Assembly: GCA_945903465.1 (NCBI GenBank)
Contig: CAMDOF010000013.1
Span: 20,927-84,926 of the forward strand
Source: Opitutus sp. GAS368
GTDB taxonomy: Bacteria > Verrucomicrobiota > Verrucomicrobiia > Opitutales > Opitutaceae
Direction of reading: 5' to 3'
DNA length: 64,000 nt
Shown one piece after another: positions 31,939 through 41,338 of the stretch; position 1 is the first letter of the stretch, and every line of letters starts with the position of its first letter. Below the pieces are notes generated by a model that did no database searches, was not told the DNA's origin, and was given only the letters and a program-made list of their open reading frames with translations. Made by a program: the position numbers and the translations under genes.

Positions 31939-34900
31939 TAATCGGGGGCGCTGACCCCGGTCCGCGGTCGGCGCCCTCGGTCACAACCAACCGCGTCCAC
32001 TCAGTTTGCACCCTGGTCCTTCTGGTGGTCGGACTTCTGGCATCCACGGTTTCGCCGCTCCGCGCCGCGACGGCCCCGTCGATCGCGATCGACTGGCCGC
32101 AGTTCCTCGCTCGCGCGAATCCGCAGTGGAACCGCGTTCCCGCCGCCTGGGATGACGCCGCGTTCCTCGGCAACGGACTCCTCGGCGCGCTCATCCACAC
32201 CAACGACGCCAACGAGCTGGGCTGGGATATTGGCCGGACCGACGTGACCGACCATCGCGACGACCCCAACCCGATGTTTCGCACGCCGCGCCTTCCCATC
32301 GGTCGGATGGTGCTCTTGCCTGTCGGCCGGATCATTGGCGGTTTCGCCCAGCTCGACCTGTGGAATGCCGAGGCGCGGGGCGTGGTCAAAACCGACCGCG
32401 GGGAGATCCGGTGGCGGTCGTTCGTCCACACGGACGAACCGGTGCTCGTGGTCACGCTCGAGACGACGGGTGGTGAAGGCGACGCGCGCTGGGAGTGGCG
32501 GCCGGAAGTTGCGGTTAACCCGCGCAAGGTTTTCCGCCGGTTGCCGATGGGGCCCGCCGACCTGAATCCCGCTCCCGTCCACTCCGAGCGTGGCGACGCC
32601 CGAGCCTGCGTGCAGCCGCTGTCAGGCGGCGGTGAATACGCCACGGCGTGGCGGGAACAGCGGGACACGGGTAACTTGGATCGGCGGACGCTCTGCCTCA
32701 GCGTGGGCAACACCGGGAAAGCGCCGGGGGCAGGAGCCGAGGCGTTGGGCACGGTCGACCGGGCAACGGAGCAAGGCGTCGATGCGCTCCTCTCAACCCA
32801 CCGCGCGTGGTGGCACGCGTACTACCCGCAGAGTTTCCTTTCGCTCCCCGACACGCGGCTCGAAAGTTTTTATTGGATCCAGATGTACAAGCTGGCCTCC
32901 GCCACGCGCGCGGATCGTCCGGCACTCGACACCCTCGGCCCCTGGTGGGCGCCGACGCCCCGGCCGGGCATCTGGTGGGACATGAATATCCAAGTCACCT
33001 ATGCGCCGGTGTACACCGCCAACCGGCTGTCCATCGGCGAGTCCTTCACGCGGCTGATGGATCGTAATCACGACAACTTCATCCGCAATGCGCCCAAGGA
33101 ATTTCAACATGACTCCGCCGCGGTGGGGATCGCGACCGGCCAGGACGCGCGTGACGATGTCGACGCGGATCCGCAGTCCACGATCAGTTGGGCGAAACCC
33201 GGTTATGCAGCCCCCGGCAATCTGGTCTGGGGGTGTCACGGCTACTGGCTCCACTACCGCCACACGATGGACGACACGATGTTGCGCGAGCGGCTCTATC
33301 CTTTGCTCACGCGCGCGGTGAATTTCTACCGGCACCTGCTCACGCGCGGCGCCGACGGCAAATTGCACCTGCCGGCAGCCTGGTCGCCCGAGTATCCCGT
33401 GCGCGCCGCCGACACCAACTACGACCTGGCTCTATTGCGCTGGGGTTGCCAGACGCTGCTCGCCGCCGCGGCGCGGCTGAAGATCGACGATCCGCTGATG
33501 CCGCACTGGCGGGAAATCCTGGCCGATCTAACACCGTATCCGACAAACAACGACGGCCTGATGATCGGACGCGACGTACCCTTCAAAGTTTCGCACCGCC
33601 ACTACTCGCATCTGCTGGCGGTTTATCCGCTGCGGCTGCTCACCGGCGATCAGCGTGCCGAGCGTGATCTGATCGAGCGTTCCCTCAAACACTGGACGGG
33701 CCTACCCGGCGGCCTTGAAGGTTTCGCGCTCGGCGGCGCCGCTGCGATGGCGTCGCACCTGGGGCGGGGCGACGATGCGCTGCGTTACCTGCAGACCCTC
33801 CTAAACCGCTCCATCGAGGCGAACACGCTCTATCGCGAAACCGGCCCCGTGCTGGAGACCCCGCTCCTCGCCGCCGGCGCGATCCAGGAGATGATGGTGC
33901 AGAGCTGGGGCGGCGTGATCCGCGTGTTTCCCGCGGTGCCACGCGACTGGCAGGACGTGGCGTTTCATCAGTTTCGGACCGAGGGAGCCTTTCTCGTCAG
34001 CGCGGTCCGTCGCACGACTGCGACGATGTGGATTCAAGTGACGAGCCTCGCCGGCGAGCCGTGCCGATTGAAGACCGATCTGAAGCCGCCCTATAAGATT
34101 CGGGCCGACCGCGCCTTTTCGCCGCGCACCCTTCCTGGCGGCATCGTCGAACTCGATCTGCGCAAGGGCGAGACCGTGACGCTCTATGCGGAGGATATCG
34201 CCCTCACGTTTCCCGTCGCCCCGGTGGTGGCGGAGTCCTGGCGGACAAACTACTACGGCAGCCGGGCCGCCGCGGACCGGGCCCTTAGGGTGGTAAAGCG
34301 GCAGACGCGTCCGGCCAGTGTGAACCCGGGTGGGGCGGGTGAGCCACCGCGGGCTGTCGCGGATCAAGGCTCGACCAACAAGGCTCAACGAGGAGCGAGC
34401 AAGACGGCGGGTGGGCCACCGCGGGCTGTCGCGGATCAAGGCCGGGCGGCGCTGCACGTGGTGCTGGTAGGGGACTCGACCGTCACCGACGGGGCGGGTT
34501 GGGGCAAGGCGTTCGCCGATCAGCTGCATCCGATCGTGCAATGCACGAACACCTCGCGCGGCGGGCAGAGTACGAAGAGTTTTCTCGACGCGGGACTCTA
34601 CACGGCGGCGCTCGCGCTCAAGCCAACGCATGTATTGATTCAATTTGGACACAATGACATGCCCGGCAAGGGGGCGAACCGGGAGACTGATCCGGCGACC
34701 ACGTACCGGACGAATCTCGTCCGCTACATCGACGAGGCGCATGCCGCCGGGGCGCAGCCGATTCTGGTGTCGTCGGTGGTGCGACGGGGGTTCCGCGACG
34801 GCCAACTGGTCGACGGGCTCGCCCCGTACGCCGAGGCGATGAAGGCGGTCGCGTTCGAGAAAAACGTGCCGCTCGTCGATCTGCATGCGCGGAGCTTTGA

Positions 34901-35084
34901 GGCGGTGCAGCGGCTCGGCCCCGAGGGATCGGCGGAGCTGGGGCCGATGATCCGCACGGGCAATCGCGACGGCACGCACCTCGCGCCGCCTGGCAAATTG
35001 CTGACGGCCAACCTGGTGTTCGATGAGTTGCGCCGCGTCACGCCGGAGTTCGCGCGCGCGATTCTGCGGCCCACGGATAATTAA
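31911..35084 (+). CDS. GH95-like glycoside hydrolase fused to C-terminal SGNH/GDSL (CE12, rhamnogalacturonan acetylesterase-like) domain
   Basis: FLGNGLLGALIHTND; HRHYSHLLAVYPLRLL; C-term VGDSTVTDGAGWG, NTSRGGQSTKSF, IQFGHNDM, DGTHLAPPG. Start uncertain: ORF open from 31806, signal-like segment begins later. Confidence 0.8.
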   Translation: MKPRPLCTDVIGGADPGPRSAPSVTTNRVHSVCTLVLLVVGLLASTVSPLRAATAPSIAIDWPQFLARANPQWNRVPAAWDDAAFLGNGLLGALIHTNDANELGWDIGRTDVTDHRDDPNPMFRTPRLPIGRMVLLPVGRIIGGFAQLDLWNAEARGVVKTDRGEIRWRSFVHTDEPVLVVTLETTGGEGDARWEWRPEVAVNPRKVFRRLPMGPADLNPAPVHSERGDARACVQPLSGGGEYATAWREQRDTGNLDRRTLCLSVGNTGKAPGAGAEALGTVDRATEQGVDALLSTHRAWWHAYYPQSFLSLPDTRLESFYWIQMYKLASATRADRPALDTLGPWWAPTPRPGIWWDMNIQVTYAPVYTANRLSIGESFTRLMDRNHDNFIRNAPKEFQHDSAAVGIATGQDARDDVDADPQSTISWAKPGYAAPGNLVWGCHGYWLHYRHTMDDTMLRERLYPLLTRAVNFYRHLLTRGADGKLHLPAAWSPEYPVRAADTNYDLALLRWGCQTLLAAAARLKIDDPLMPHWREILADLTPYPTNNDGLMIGRDVPFKVSHRHYSHLLAVYPLRLLTGDQRAERDLIERSLKHWTGLPGGLEGFALGGAAAMASHLGRGDDALRYLQTLLNRSIEANTLYRETGPVLETPLLAAGAIQEMMVQSWGGVIRVFPAVPRDWQDVAFHQFRTEGAFLVSAVRRTTATMWIQVTSLAGEPCRLKTDLKPPYKIRADRAFSPRTLPGGIVELDLRKGETVTLYAEDIALTFPVAPVVAESWRTNYYGSRAAADRALRVVKRQTRPASVNPGGAGEPPRAVADQGSTNKAQRGASKTAGGPPRAVADQGRAALHVVLVGDSTVTDGAGWGKAFADQLHPIVQCTNTSRGGQSTKSFLDAGLYTAALALKPTHVLIQFGHNDMPGKGANRETDPATTYRTNLVRYIDEAHAAGAQPILVSSVVRRGFRDGQLVDGLAPYAEAMKAVAFEKNVPLVDLHARSFEAVQRLGPEGSAELGPMIRTGNRDGTHLAPPGKLLTANLVFDELRRVTPEFARAILRPTDN
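34335..34442. repeat. 36-bp in-frame direct duplication in the interdomain linker (34335-34370, 34407-34442)
   Basis: gcgggtg(a/g)gccaccgcgggctgtcgcggatcaaggc twice, offset 72. Confidence 0.97.
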
Positions 35085-35117
35085 CGCGCCGGGGCGTTCA
35101 GACGCTTCGGAGTCGGT

Positions 35118-35157
35118 GAGCGGGCGCGAGTTGGCGCGAGCGGGCGCGAGTTGGCGG
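35118..35157. repeat. 20-bp tandem duplication (gagcgggcgcgagttggcg[c/g])
   Basis: Direct reading. Confidence 0.9.
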
Positions 35158-35233
35158 AGGAGGATTGACCGTGGTTTTACCGCGGCGCCGTTCCACCTGG
35201 AGTGGCGCCGGGGCCCGGGTGGGCCGACTCCAT

Positions 35234-35578
35234 CTACTTGACCGACGCGGCTAGCTTGGCGGCGATTTGACCGGCAGTCGCATGCTTTGACTTTGCGATT
35301 TCCGCCAGTTCCCGCCGGGCGAAATCACTATTTCCGGCCATGGCGTGGAAGGAGAGGAGCTGAGGGCGAAGCGCGAGGGACTGGGTGCGAAGTGCGAGGG
35401 ACTGGGGATTTCTGGCCACTCCTTCCTTCAACAACTTCATGCTCTCAGCGGTCTTGCCGGTTTGATTCAGGATCATCGCACGGAGGCCGAGAGCTTCGTC
35501 ACATGTCGGCCGCCAGGCAAGTGCGCGTGACGCCTTTTCGCGGGCGGCCGGAAGCTTGCGCGGTGGCAGCTCGAGCAT
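35234..35578 (-). pseudogene. C-terminal TPR-protein fragment (truncated remnant)
   Basis: REKASRALAWRPTCDEALGLRAMILNQTGKTAESMKLLKEGVARNPQS; no N-terminal module; internal 21-bp duplication QSLALRT/QSLALRP. Confidence 0.55.
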
Positions 35579-35600
35579 TGCCTGCGCGGCCCCTCCCCCC

Positions 35601-35630
35601 CCGCCCGCAAATCCAGTTTTCTAGCAATCA
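35601..35630. promoter_or_regulatory. Shared motif copy 3 (ccgCCCGCAAATCCAGTTTTCTAGCAATCA)
   Basis: Near-identical to 20556 and 26066 copies; ends 115 nt before proposed TBDR ATG at 35743. Confidence 0.55.
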
Positions 35631-35742
35631 GGCCAAGGAGCACTCCGCGTGGTAGGTGACGATTGCGTGACCCGTACCGGACCGGGCATCTTTGGCGGCG
35701 ATGCGCCGTCTGGAGGGCCTTGGCACCTCTTCACCTACTCGA

Positions 35743-38658
35743 ATGAATCTTTATACACCATGGACTTTGCGGCGTCTTATTCGCTGGAAGGTATTCGCCC
35801 CGATGCTTTTATTTATCCCGTTGGCCGCGCAAACCGTCGGGCCGACGTCCAAGCCGGCCGAGGAGAAAGTGGTCGAGCTGTCGGCGTTTGAGGTTCGGTC
35901 GGATTCGGATGTGGGCTATCAAGCGATGAACACGACCTCGGGCAGCCGTCTGGGCACGAGCCTGAAGGATACGGCCGCCTCGATCTCGCCGTTTACGGCG
36001 GAGTTTCTTTCCGACATCGCCGCGACGAATGTTAACGAGATGCTGGCTTATGCGGCCAACGCCGAACTTAACGCGGGCGACTCCGAAGGCGCGGGTTTCA
36101 ATAATCCCCGCGACTTCAGCTCCGCCGGCGGCGAACCATTCCGGATCCGGGGCATCCCCGGAGGTGTCTCGACCGATTACGTTGAAAACGCCGCGCCCCA
36201 GGATCTCTACAACATCGAGCGAGCCGAAGTCGCCAGCGGGCCGAATTCTATCCTCTTCGGCTCGGGCGACGCTGGCGGGCTGGTCTCACTCACTGGCAAA
36301 AAAGCGCATGTCGGGCGCAACAAATACTCCGCCAGCGCGCAGTTTGGCTCGTGGGCCTACCAGCGCTACACCACCGATCTGAACCAAGTGCTCGTACCCA
36401 GGACGTTGGCGCTGCGCCTCAACGCCCTTTCCAGCGATGCGAAGGCGTGGCGCCGCTATGAGTTCAACGACGCGAAGCGTTACAGCGGCGCCATTACCTA
36501 CAAGCCTTTCAAGCGAACGACCTTCACCGCCAACTACGAGGACGGCATCACGAAGAACAGCGTCGGCCTGAAGTGGAATACGACGGACCAGGTATCGCGC
36601 TGGATCGCCGCCGGCCGGCCGCTCTCCGACGCCACGGTGGCCGACACCACCAAGGGGTTTTCGAGCCAGGGCGCGAACCAGCGCTTCACGTTTTTCACGC
36701 AGGACGGTTTTGTCTCCAATCAGCGCAACGAGCTGCGGTCGAACATCGCGCCCGGCACGGCCGACACGTTGCTCGCGCCGTCGATTTTTCCCTACGACGT
36801 GAACTGGGCGGGACCGCAGACGAAGCTCACGCGCGATTTCAATAACTATCACTTTGCACTGGAGCACCGTTTTACGGATGCGCTGACCGTGCAGGGGATT
36901 TATTTGAAGAACGAGACGAAGGCGAAGGCGCGTTCGTTTGTCTACAACGGCAATACCATGGATTTCATCGGCGACCCGAATCTCACGATTCCGGCGCAGA
37001 GCGGCACGGGCACGATCGCCAACCCACGCGCCGGCCAGCTCTACCTCGAGAGCAATCAACTCGGCGACGCCACTGAAACGGAGAACGAGGTGAAGCGCGT
37101 GACGCTTGCCTACGAATTCAAATTGGGGAAATGGTTTGGCAACCATCGGGTGGCCGCGATGGGCGAGCACGCCGTGCAGCACAAGCACACCGGCGCGCGC
37201 CGCGAGATTTTGGTCGATCAGCTCAACCGCCCGCTGGCGAACGTCGGCGCGCCGGAAAATGCGCAGAATCTTCTCTATCGCCGCACCTATGTGAAGGAAG
37301 GTGATTTCTCCACCTACGCGCTGACCGGACTCTACACGCCACTCGCGCCGTTCACCTCCAACGGTCTCGCGGTGAGTTCGCGCCAGATCAACACCGGCGA
37401 ACTCAGCTCGGTGAAGGACATCGACAGTCTCATGCTCGCGGCGCAGAGCGCTTGGCTCAACGGCCGCGTTGCGACCACGCTCGGCTACCGGCGCGACCAC
37501 ATCGTGTACCTCGACACGACCTCGGGGCGGGTGACGGACGCGGCCGATCCACGTGTCACCTCCGGCCAGATGGTCCTCAACGAAGTCGTCGCGCTGCCCG
37601 GATTCAACCGGAACACCTACGCGGCGGACACGTTGACAGCCGGCGGCGTGGTGCGCCTGCACGAACGTTTCTCGATTTTCTACAACCAATCGACCAACCA
37701 CGGCGCGCCGCGCTTCGACCGCCGCATTTTGCCGAAGGGCGCGATTCCGGAGCCGCCCGAAGGCAAAGGGCGCGATATCGGCTTCATGGTCGACCTGCTC
37801 GGCGACGATCGGTTTTTTGCGCGCGTAACCTATTTCGAGACGAAACAAGTCGGCGATGCGGCGGTTTCGCCCAGCGGGGCCGTGACCAACGCGACGGCGT
37901 TGGGGCGTTCCCAGACGCTCGCCGTGAACGCGGCGTTCGTCGCTGCGGGCAAGATGACGCAGGCGCAGTCCGATGCGGCGGGTTTCAACTGGAACGCGGC
38001 CATCATCGACACGGCGAGCAAGGGGGTCGAACTGGAGCTGATCGCGAACCCGACGAAGCACTGGACGATCCGGGCGAATTACTCGCATTCGGAGCGCGAT
38101 CGGGAAAATTTCTTTGCGGAAGGCTACGCGTTTTTCGCGGTGAAGTCCGGTGAGTGGCGCGCACTCGCCGCGGGCAACCCGGCGCTGCTCGCGACGGTCG
38201 AAACTAATATCGCGGCGATTCAAACCAATGAACTCGACGGACGCGCGGTGGCGCAGGAGCAGGGCTTCGGCTCGATCCCGCACAAGGCAACGCTCACGTC
38301 GCGTTACAAATTTGATGGCAGCGGTCCGTTCGGCGACCGCCTGAAGGGGGCGTTTATTGGCGCGGCGGTGCGCTACCAGTCGAAGGCTTTCAGCCAAACT
38401 GATACGCGGGCGCCGAGCGCCGGCGGCACCGGCAAGGATTACTTTGCCGAGGGCACACTGTTTACGGACGCATTTGTCGGTTATCGTTTTCGCCTGCCCT
38501 GGCAAAAGCTGCCGATGAGCGTGCAACTAAACGGGCGCAATATTTTCAACGCCGACCTCGTGAGCGTCGCGCGCTACAATGCCGATTTCAGCGGCGCCCG
38601 GCGGATTTACCTCCGGGAACCGCGCGCTCTGCGGCTGACGGTGGCGGTCGATTATTGA
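35743..38658 (+). CDS. TonB-dependent receptor
   Basis: MNLYTPWTLRRLIRWKVFAPMLLFIPLAAQ...VVELSAFEVRSDSDVGYQAMNTTSGSRLGTSLKDTAASISPFTAEFLSD; terminal LREPRALRLTVAVDY. Confidence 0.93.
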   Translation: MNLYTPWTLRRLIRWKVFAPMLLFIPLAAQTVGPTSKPAEEKVVELSAFEVRSDSDVGYQAMNTTSGSRLGTSLKDTAASISPFTAEFLSDIAATNVNEMLAYAANAELNAGDSEGAGFNNPRDFSSAGGEPFRIRGIPGGVSTDYVENAAPQDLYNIERAEVASGPNSILFGSGDAGGLVSLTGKKAHVGRNKYSASAQFGSWAYQRYTTDLNQVLVPRTLALRLNALSSDAKAWRRYEFNDAKRYSGAITYKPFKRTTFTANYEDGITKNSVGLKWNTTDQVSRWIAAGRPLSDATVADTTKGFSSQGANQRFTFFTQDGFVSNQRNELRSNIAPGTADTLLAPSIFPYDVNWAGPQTKLTRDFNNYHFALEHRFTDALTVQGIYLKNETKAKARSFVYNGNTMDFIGDPNLTIPAQSGTGTIANPRAGQLYLESNQLGDATETENEVKRVTLAYEFKLGKWFGNHRVAAMGEHAVQHKHTGARREILVDQLNRPLANVGAPENAQNLLYRRTYVKEGDFSTYALTGLYTPLAPFTSNGLAVSSRQINTGELSSVKDIDSLMLAAQSAWLNGRVATTLGYRRDHIVYLDTTSGRVTDAADPRVTSGQMVLNEVVALPGFNRNTYAADTLTAGGVVRLHERFSIFYNQSTNHGAPRFDRRILPKGAIPEPPEGKGRDIGFMVDLLGDDRFFARVTYFETKQVGDAAVSPSGAVTNATALGRSQTLAVNAAFVAAGKMTQAQSDAAGFNWNAAIIDTASKGVELELIANPTKHWTIRANYSHSERDRENFFAEGYAFFAVKSGEWRALAAGNPALLATVETNIAAIQTNELDGRAVAQEQGFGSIPHKATLTSRYKFDGSGPFGDRLKGAFIGAAVRYQSKAFSQTDTRAPSAGGTGKDYFAEGTLFTDAFVGYRFRLPWQKLPMSVQLNGRNIFNADLVSVARYNADFSGARRIYLREPRALRLTVAVDY

Positions 38659-38718
38659 GTGGGAAAATCAGGTCGAAGGCGTTGCGCGAGATGCCTGTTT
38701 TTTTAATTTACGAATTTT

Positions 38719-38769
38719 GGGTAGAAGGATTTTCGGAGAGAATTTTCCTGCCTCTCAATCTTCCTACCC
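38719..38769. repeat. AT-rich imperfect inverted repeat gggtagaaggatt...aatcttcctaccc with nested hairpin
   Basis: Direct reading of the two arms. Confidence 0.7.
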
Positions 38770-38851
38770 CTTTCAGAATTTAACCCAGTGAACCTATCCC
38801 ACCCAATCTCGGATCTTTCGCGCCGGCACCCTCGTCAAGTCGCTTGCGGCG

Positions 38852-39205
38852 GTGGGGGCCTTGGCGACCCGGCCGCGGGGCCTTTCGGCGGAGACGGCGG
38901 GTGGCAACGCCGGGGTGCTAAAGTATCGAGCGTCCCACGCACGACCGGATGGCGGCTACGCGTTTTCAGATCAGCCGCGCTCGCACCTGAGACCGACTTA
39001 CGCGGTGATCGGGGCCTATCAGTTGCTCGGAGAGATGCCGCCAAACCAAGCCAGGCTGACTGAGTATGTGCGCGCGCACCATCCGCGGGAACTCAAGAAA
39101 CTGGAGCAGGCGCGGCGTATCTTCGCGTTTCAACAAGTGCCGGGGCAAGTCCGAGGGGTCGGCCGGTTACCTGAGAACGAATCGACCAACAGCTACCCGC
39201 GCTGA
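38852..39205 (+). pseudogene. Remnant of prenyltransferase/squalene-oxidase-repeat protein
   Basis: SHARPDGGYAFSDQPRSHLRPTYAVIGAYQLLGEMPPNQARLTEYVRAHHPRELKKLEQARRIFAFQQV; no catalytic remainder. Confidence 0.6.
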
Positions 39206-39544
39206 CCACTTACGTTTCCTCGCAACTCAGCCAGCGCGGCATCGCCTATCGCCAACTGATGCGCGCGGATTTATTTGGAGTTCAGCAAGGCGAGGTGACC
39301 CGTGCGGCGCGGGCCGCCTTCAAGGGCAAGCTCATTGGAAATAGGGGTACACTCCCGAGGACGCGGCCCGGGGCTGGTCTCCGCCGGAACGTTGGCGGGC
39401 GTGGCTTTCGGCCATCCCTACGTGAATAATCCGGATCTAGTTGCACGTGTCCGGACGGGCGGCGCGTTCGTCGCGCCTGCCACCCACACTTTCTACACCA
39501 ACGACACTCGCGGCTATCCAGATTACCCGACCCTGGCAGGGTAA
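39203..39544 (+). pseudogene. C-terminal remnant of an Old Yellow Enzyme/NADH:flavin oxidoreductase
   Basis: Frame 1 LTTYVSSQLSQRGIAYRQLMRADLFGVQQGEVTRAARAAFKGKLIGN, then frameshift to VSAGTLAGVAFGHPYVNNPDLVARVRTGGAFVAPATHTFYTNDTRGYPDYPTLAG*. Confidence 0.8.
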
Positions 39545-39872
39545 GTCAGTTCGTTGCCCTTCGAGGCACCGGTTCCGTCTCATGAACGCGCCCGCCATCC
39601 ACCTCGTAACGCCCACCACCAAGTTCAGGGTCGATTTCCACAAACCGGCGGTCGAAATGCACATCGCTCCGAGTGGAGTCACCCTGGCTCTGCACCGGTG
39701 CCTGCATAACCGGATCGATCCATACGCTGGATCTGACCATGCGCGCGTCTCATTGCTCCATTTGCTCCGGCGTCACCCCCTCGCGTGGACGGCTTTCCTC
39801 GATCACGTGCCGAATCGTTAGCCCGAGCTCCGCCGTTCGAAAAAACATGTGGCAGGCTGAGAGTTGCGCGAT

Positions 39873-40262
39873 TCAACCCCCAGGTTTCGGCACTCCCTTT
39901 GCGATTTCGCGCGGGCCCTTCGGCAAGCGCAGGCCGAGGTGGGCGAGCACCTGGGCCGTGGCGGGCTCGGGAGTGGCGACCACGCGCCGCCGCAATTCGG
40001 TGGTAAGCTCGCCGCGTTTAACGGGCAGCAGCATGTCCATACTTTTGATGCCGCCGAGGTTTTTGGGCAGTTGGCGGGCGCAGGTGCCCACGCCCTTGGC
40101 GAGCATCCCTTGTTCGAGGGTGCGCCACAGCCCCGCGCGAGGAAGCCCACCAAAATGTGCGCCGGCACGCGCGCCTCGAGCTGATGATAAATGGGGCTCA
40201 GCCCGAGTTCGCTCTTGGCGGTGCGGAAGGCCGCCTCCGCCGGCACCAGCTGAATATAACAC
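39873..40262 (-). mobile_element. Frameshifted C-terminal fragment of an IS4/IS1634-like transposase
   Basis: [37 protein letters not shown] | LWRTLEQGM...[16 protein letters not shown] across two frames. Confidence 0.75.
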
Positions 40263-40300
40263 CGCCCCAGCCGCTATCGTCCGCTAGGTGAAACCCCGAC

Positions 40301-40350
40301 CAGCGCGATCAACCAGCGCGATCAACCGCGCGATCAACCGCGCGATCAAG
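40301..40350. repeat. 12-13 bp tandem repeat (c[a]gcgcgatcaac), 4 copies
   Basis: cagcgcgatcaaccagcgcgatcaaccgcgcgatcaaccgcgcgatcaag. Confidence 0.95.
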
Positions 40351-40828
40351 CTCGGCGGCGATGTGCCCGGGCGCGAGTACGTCGTGGTGCCGGGCAGGTC
40401 GCCCGGACGGTCACCGCAGCCCGCACCGGCTTTCGCGACGCCAACGTTCATCGCGCGGGTGGCCAAGCAGGTGCAGCCGACCGACGTGATTTTTGGGTCC
40501 CCTTTTTCGCACAATCCCCGTTTTTAAACATGCGCGCAAGGGACTCCGCCGTTTTTTCCCGCCCCGCCCCACCCCACCGCCCCCCCCTCCCGAAACCACC
40601 AGGAAGCCGGCGGCCCACCCGGGCTTTTCGATCGGCCCAGTAAACGCGCAGGCACCCGACCCGCGCTCGGCATTCCTCAAACGACACCCCGGATTCCTCC
40701 GGAGGCCCATGTTGACCTATAATCAGCGGGACCACTTGGGGCCCGGCCATTCAAAATAACGCACTTTGTGCCAAATAGGTCGTTTGAGGCTTTGACGACC
40801 ATGAGGAAAGGCCCCAGCGTCCGCCCGA

Positions 40829-41290
40829 ATGAAATCGGTCAAGGTACCCGCGCTCGAGCTGTTTCTTCACGAGATGATCCCTCTCGCGAAGGCCATGGGC
40901 GTGGGTGTCGAGGTGAGTGACGACCGTTCTCTTGTGCTCCGGGCGCCCAAGGAGCAGAACCGAAATTCTCTCAACACCGCCTTCGGCGGCAGCCTCGTTT
41001 CATTGGCGACTCTCGCCGGTTACGGCGTCGTCTGGGAATTAATGAAGAACGAAAAAGGCTCCGAAAAAACCGAATGGAGCATCGTCGTAAAAGAGAGTCG
41101 CGCCGCGTATCGGCGACCTGTCATCGGCGACCTCCGCGCGATCTGTGAGCGCCCCGCCCAAGCTGCCATCGCCGAGTTTAAAGATGCCCTTACGCGCTAC
41201 GGCAAAGCTAAGCTCTGGCTCAGGGCCTCGATCGTCGAGAACGGGCAAACCGCAGTCGACGTGACCGCGGCTTTTGTGGTCTCACGCTGA
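40829..41290 (+). CDS. Thioesterase (YiiD C-terminal domain-like)
   Basis: NRNSLNTAFGGSLVSLATLAGYGVVWEL hotdog-fold motif. Confidence 0.85.
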   Translation: MKSVKVPALELFLHEMIPLAKAMGVGVEVSDDRSLVLRAPKEQNRNSLNTAFGGSLVSLATLAGYGVVWELMKNEKGSEKTEWSIVVKESRAAYRRPVIGDLRAICERPAQAAIAEFKDALTRYGKAKLWLRASIVENGQTAVDVTAAFVVSR

Positions 41291-41338
41291 ACCCGCCCAA
41301 CGCGGCCCCGACCCGCCCGCGGCTACGGGACCCTCGAT

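Noticed and set aside
36286-38526. 746-aa minus-strand ORF opposite TBDR3
   Set aside because: Shadow ORF; composition (RR/VG-rich, no domain) and overlap with a confident TBDR
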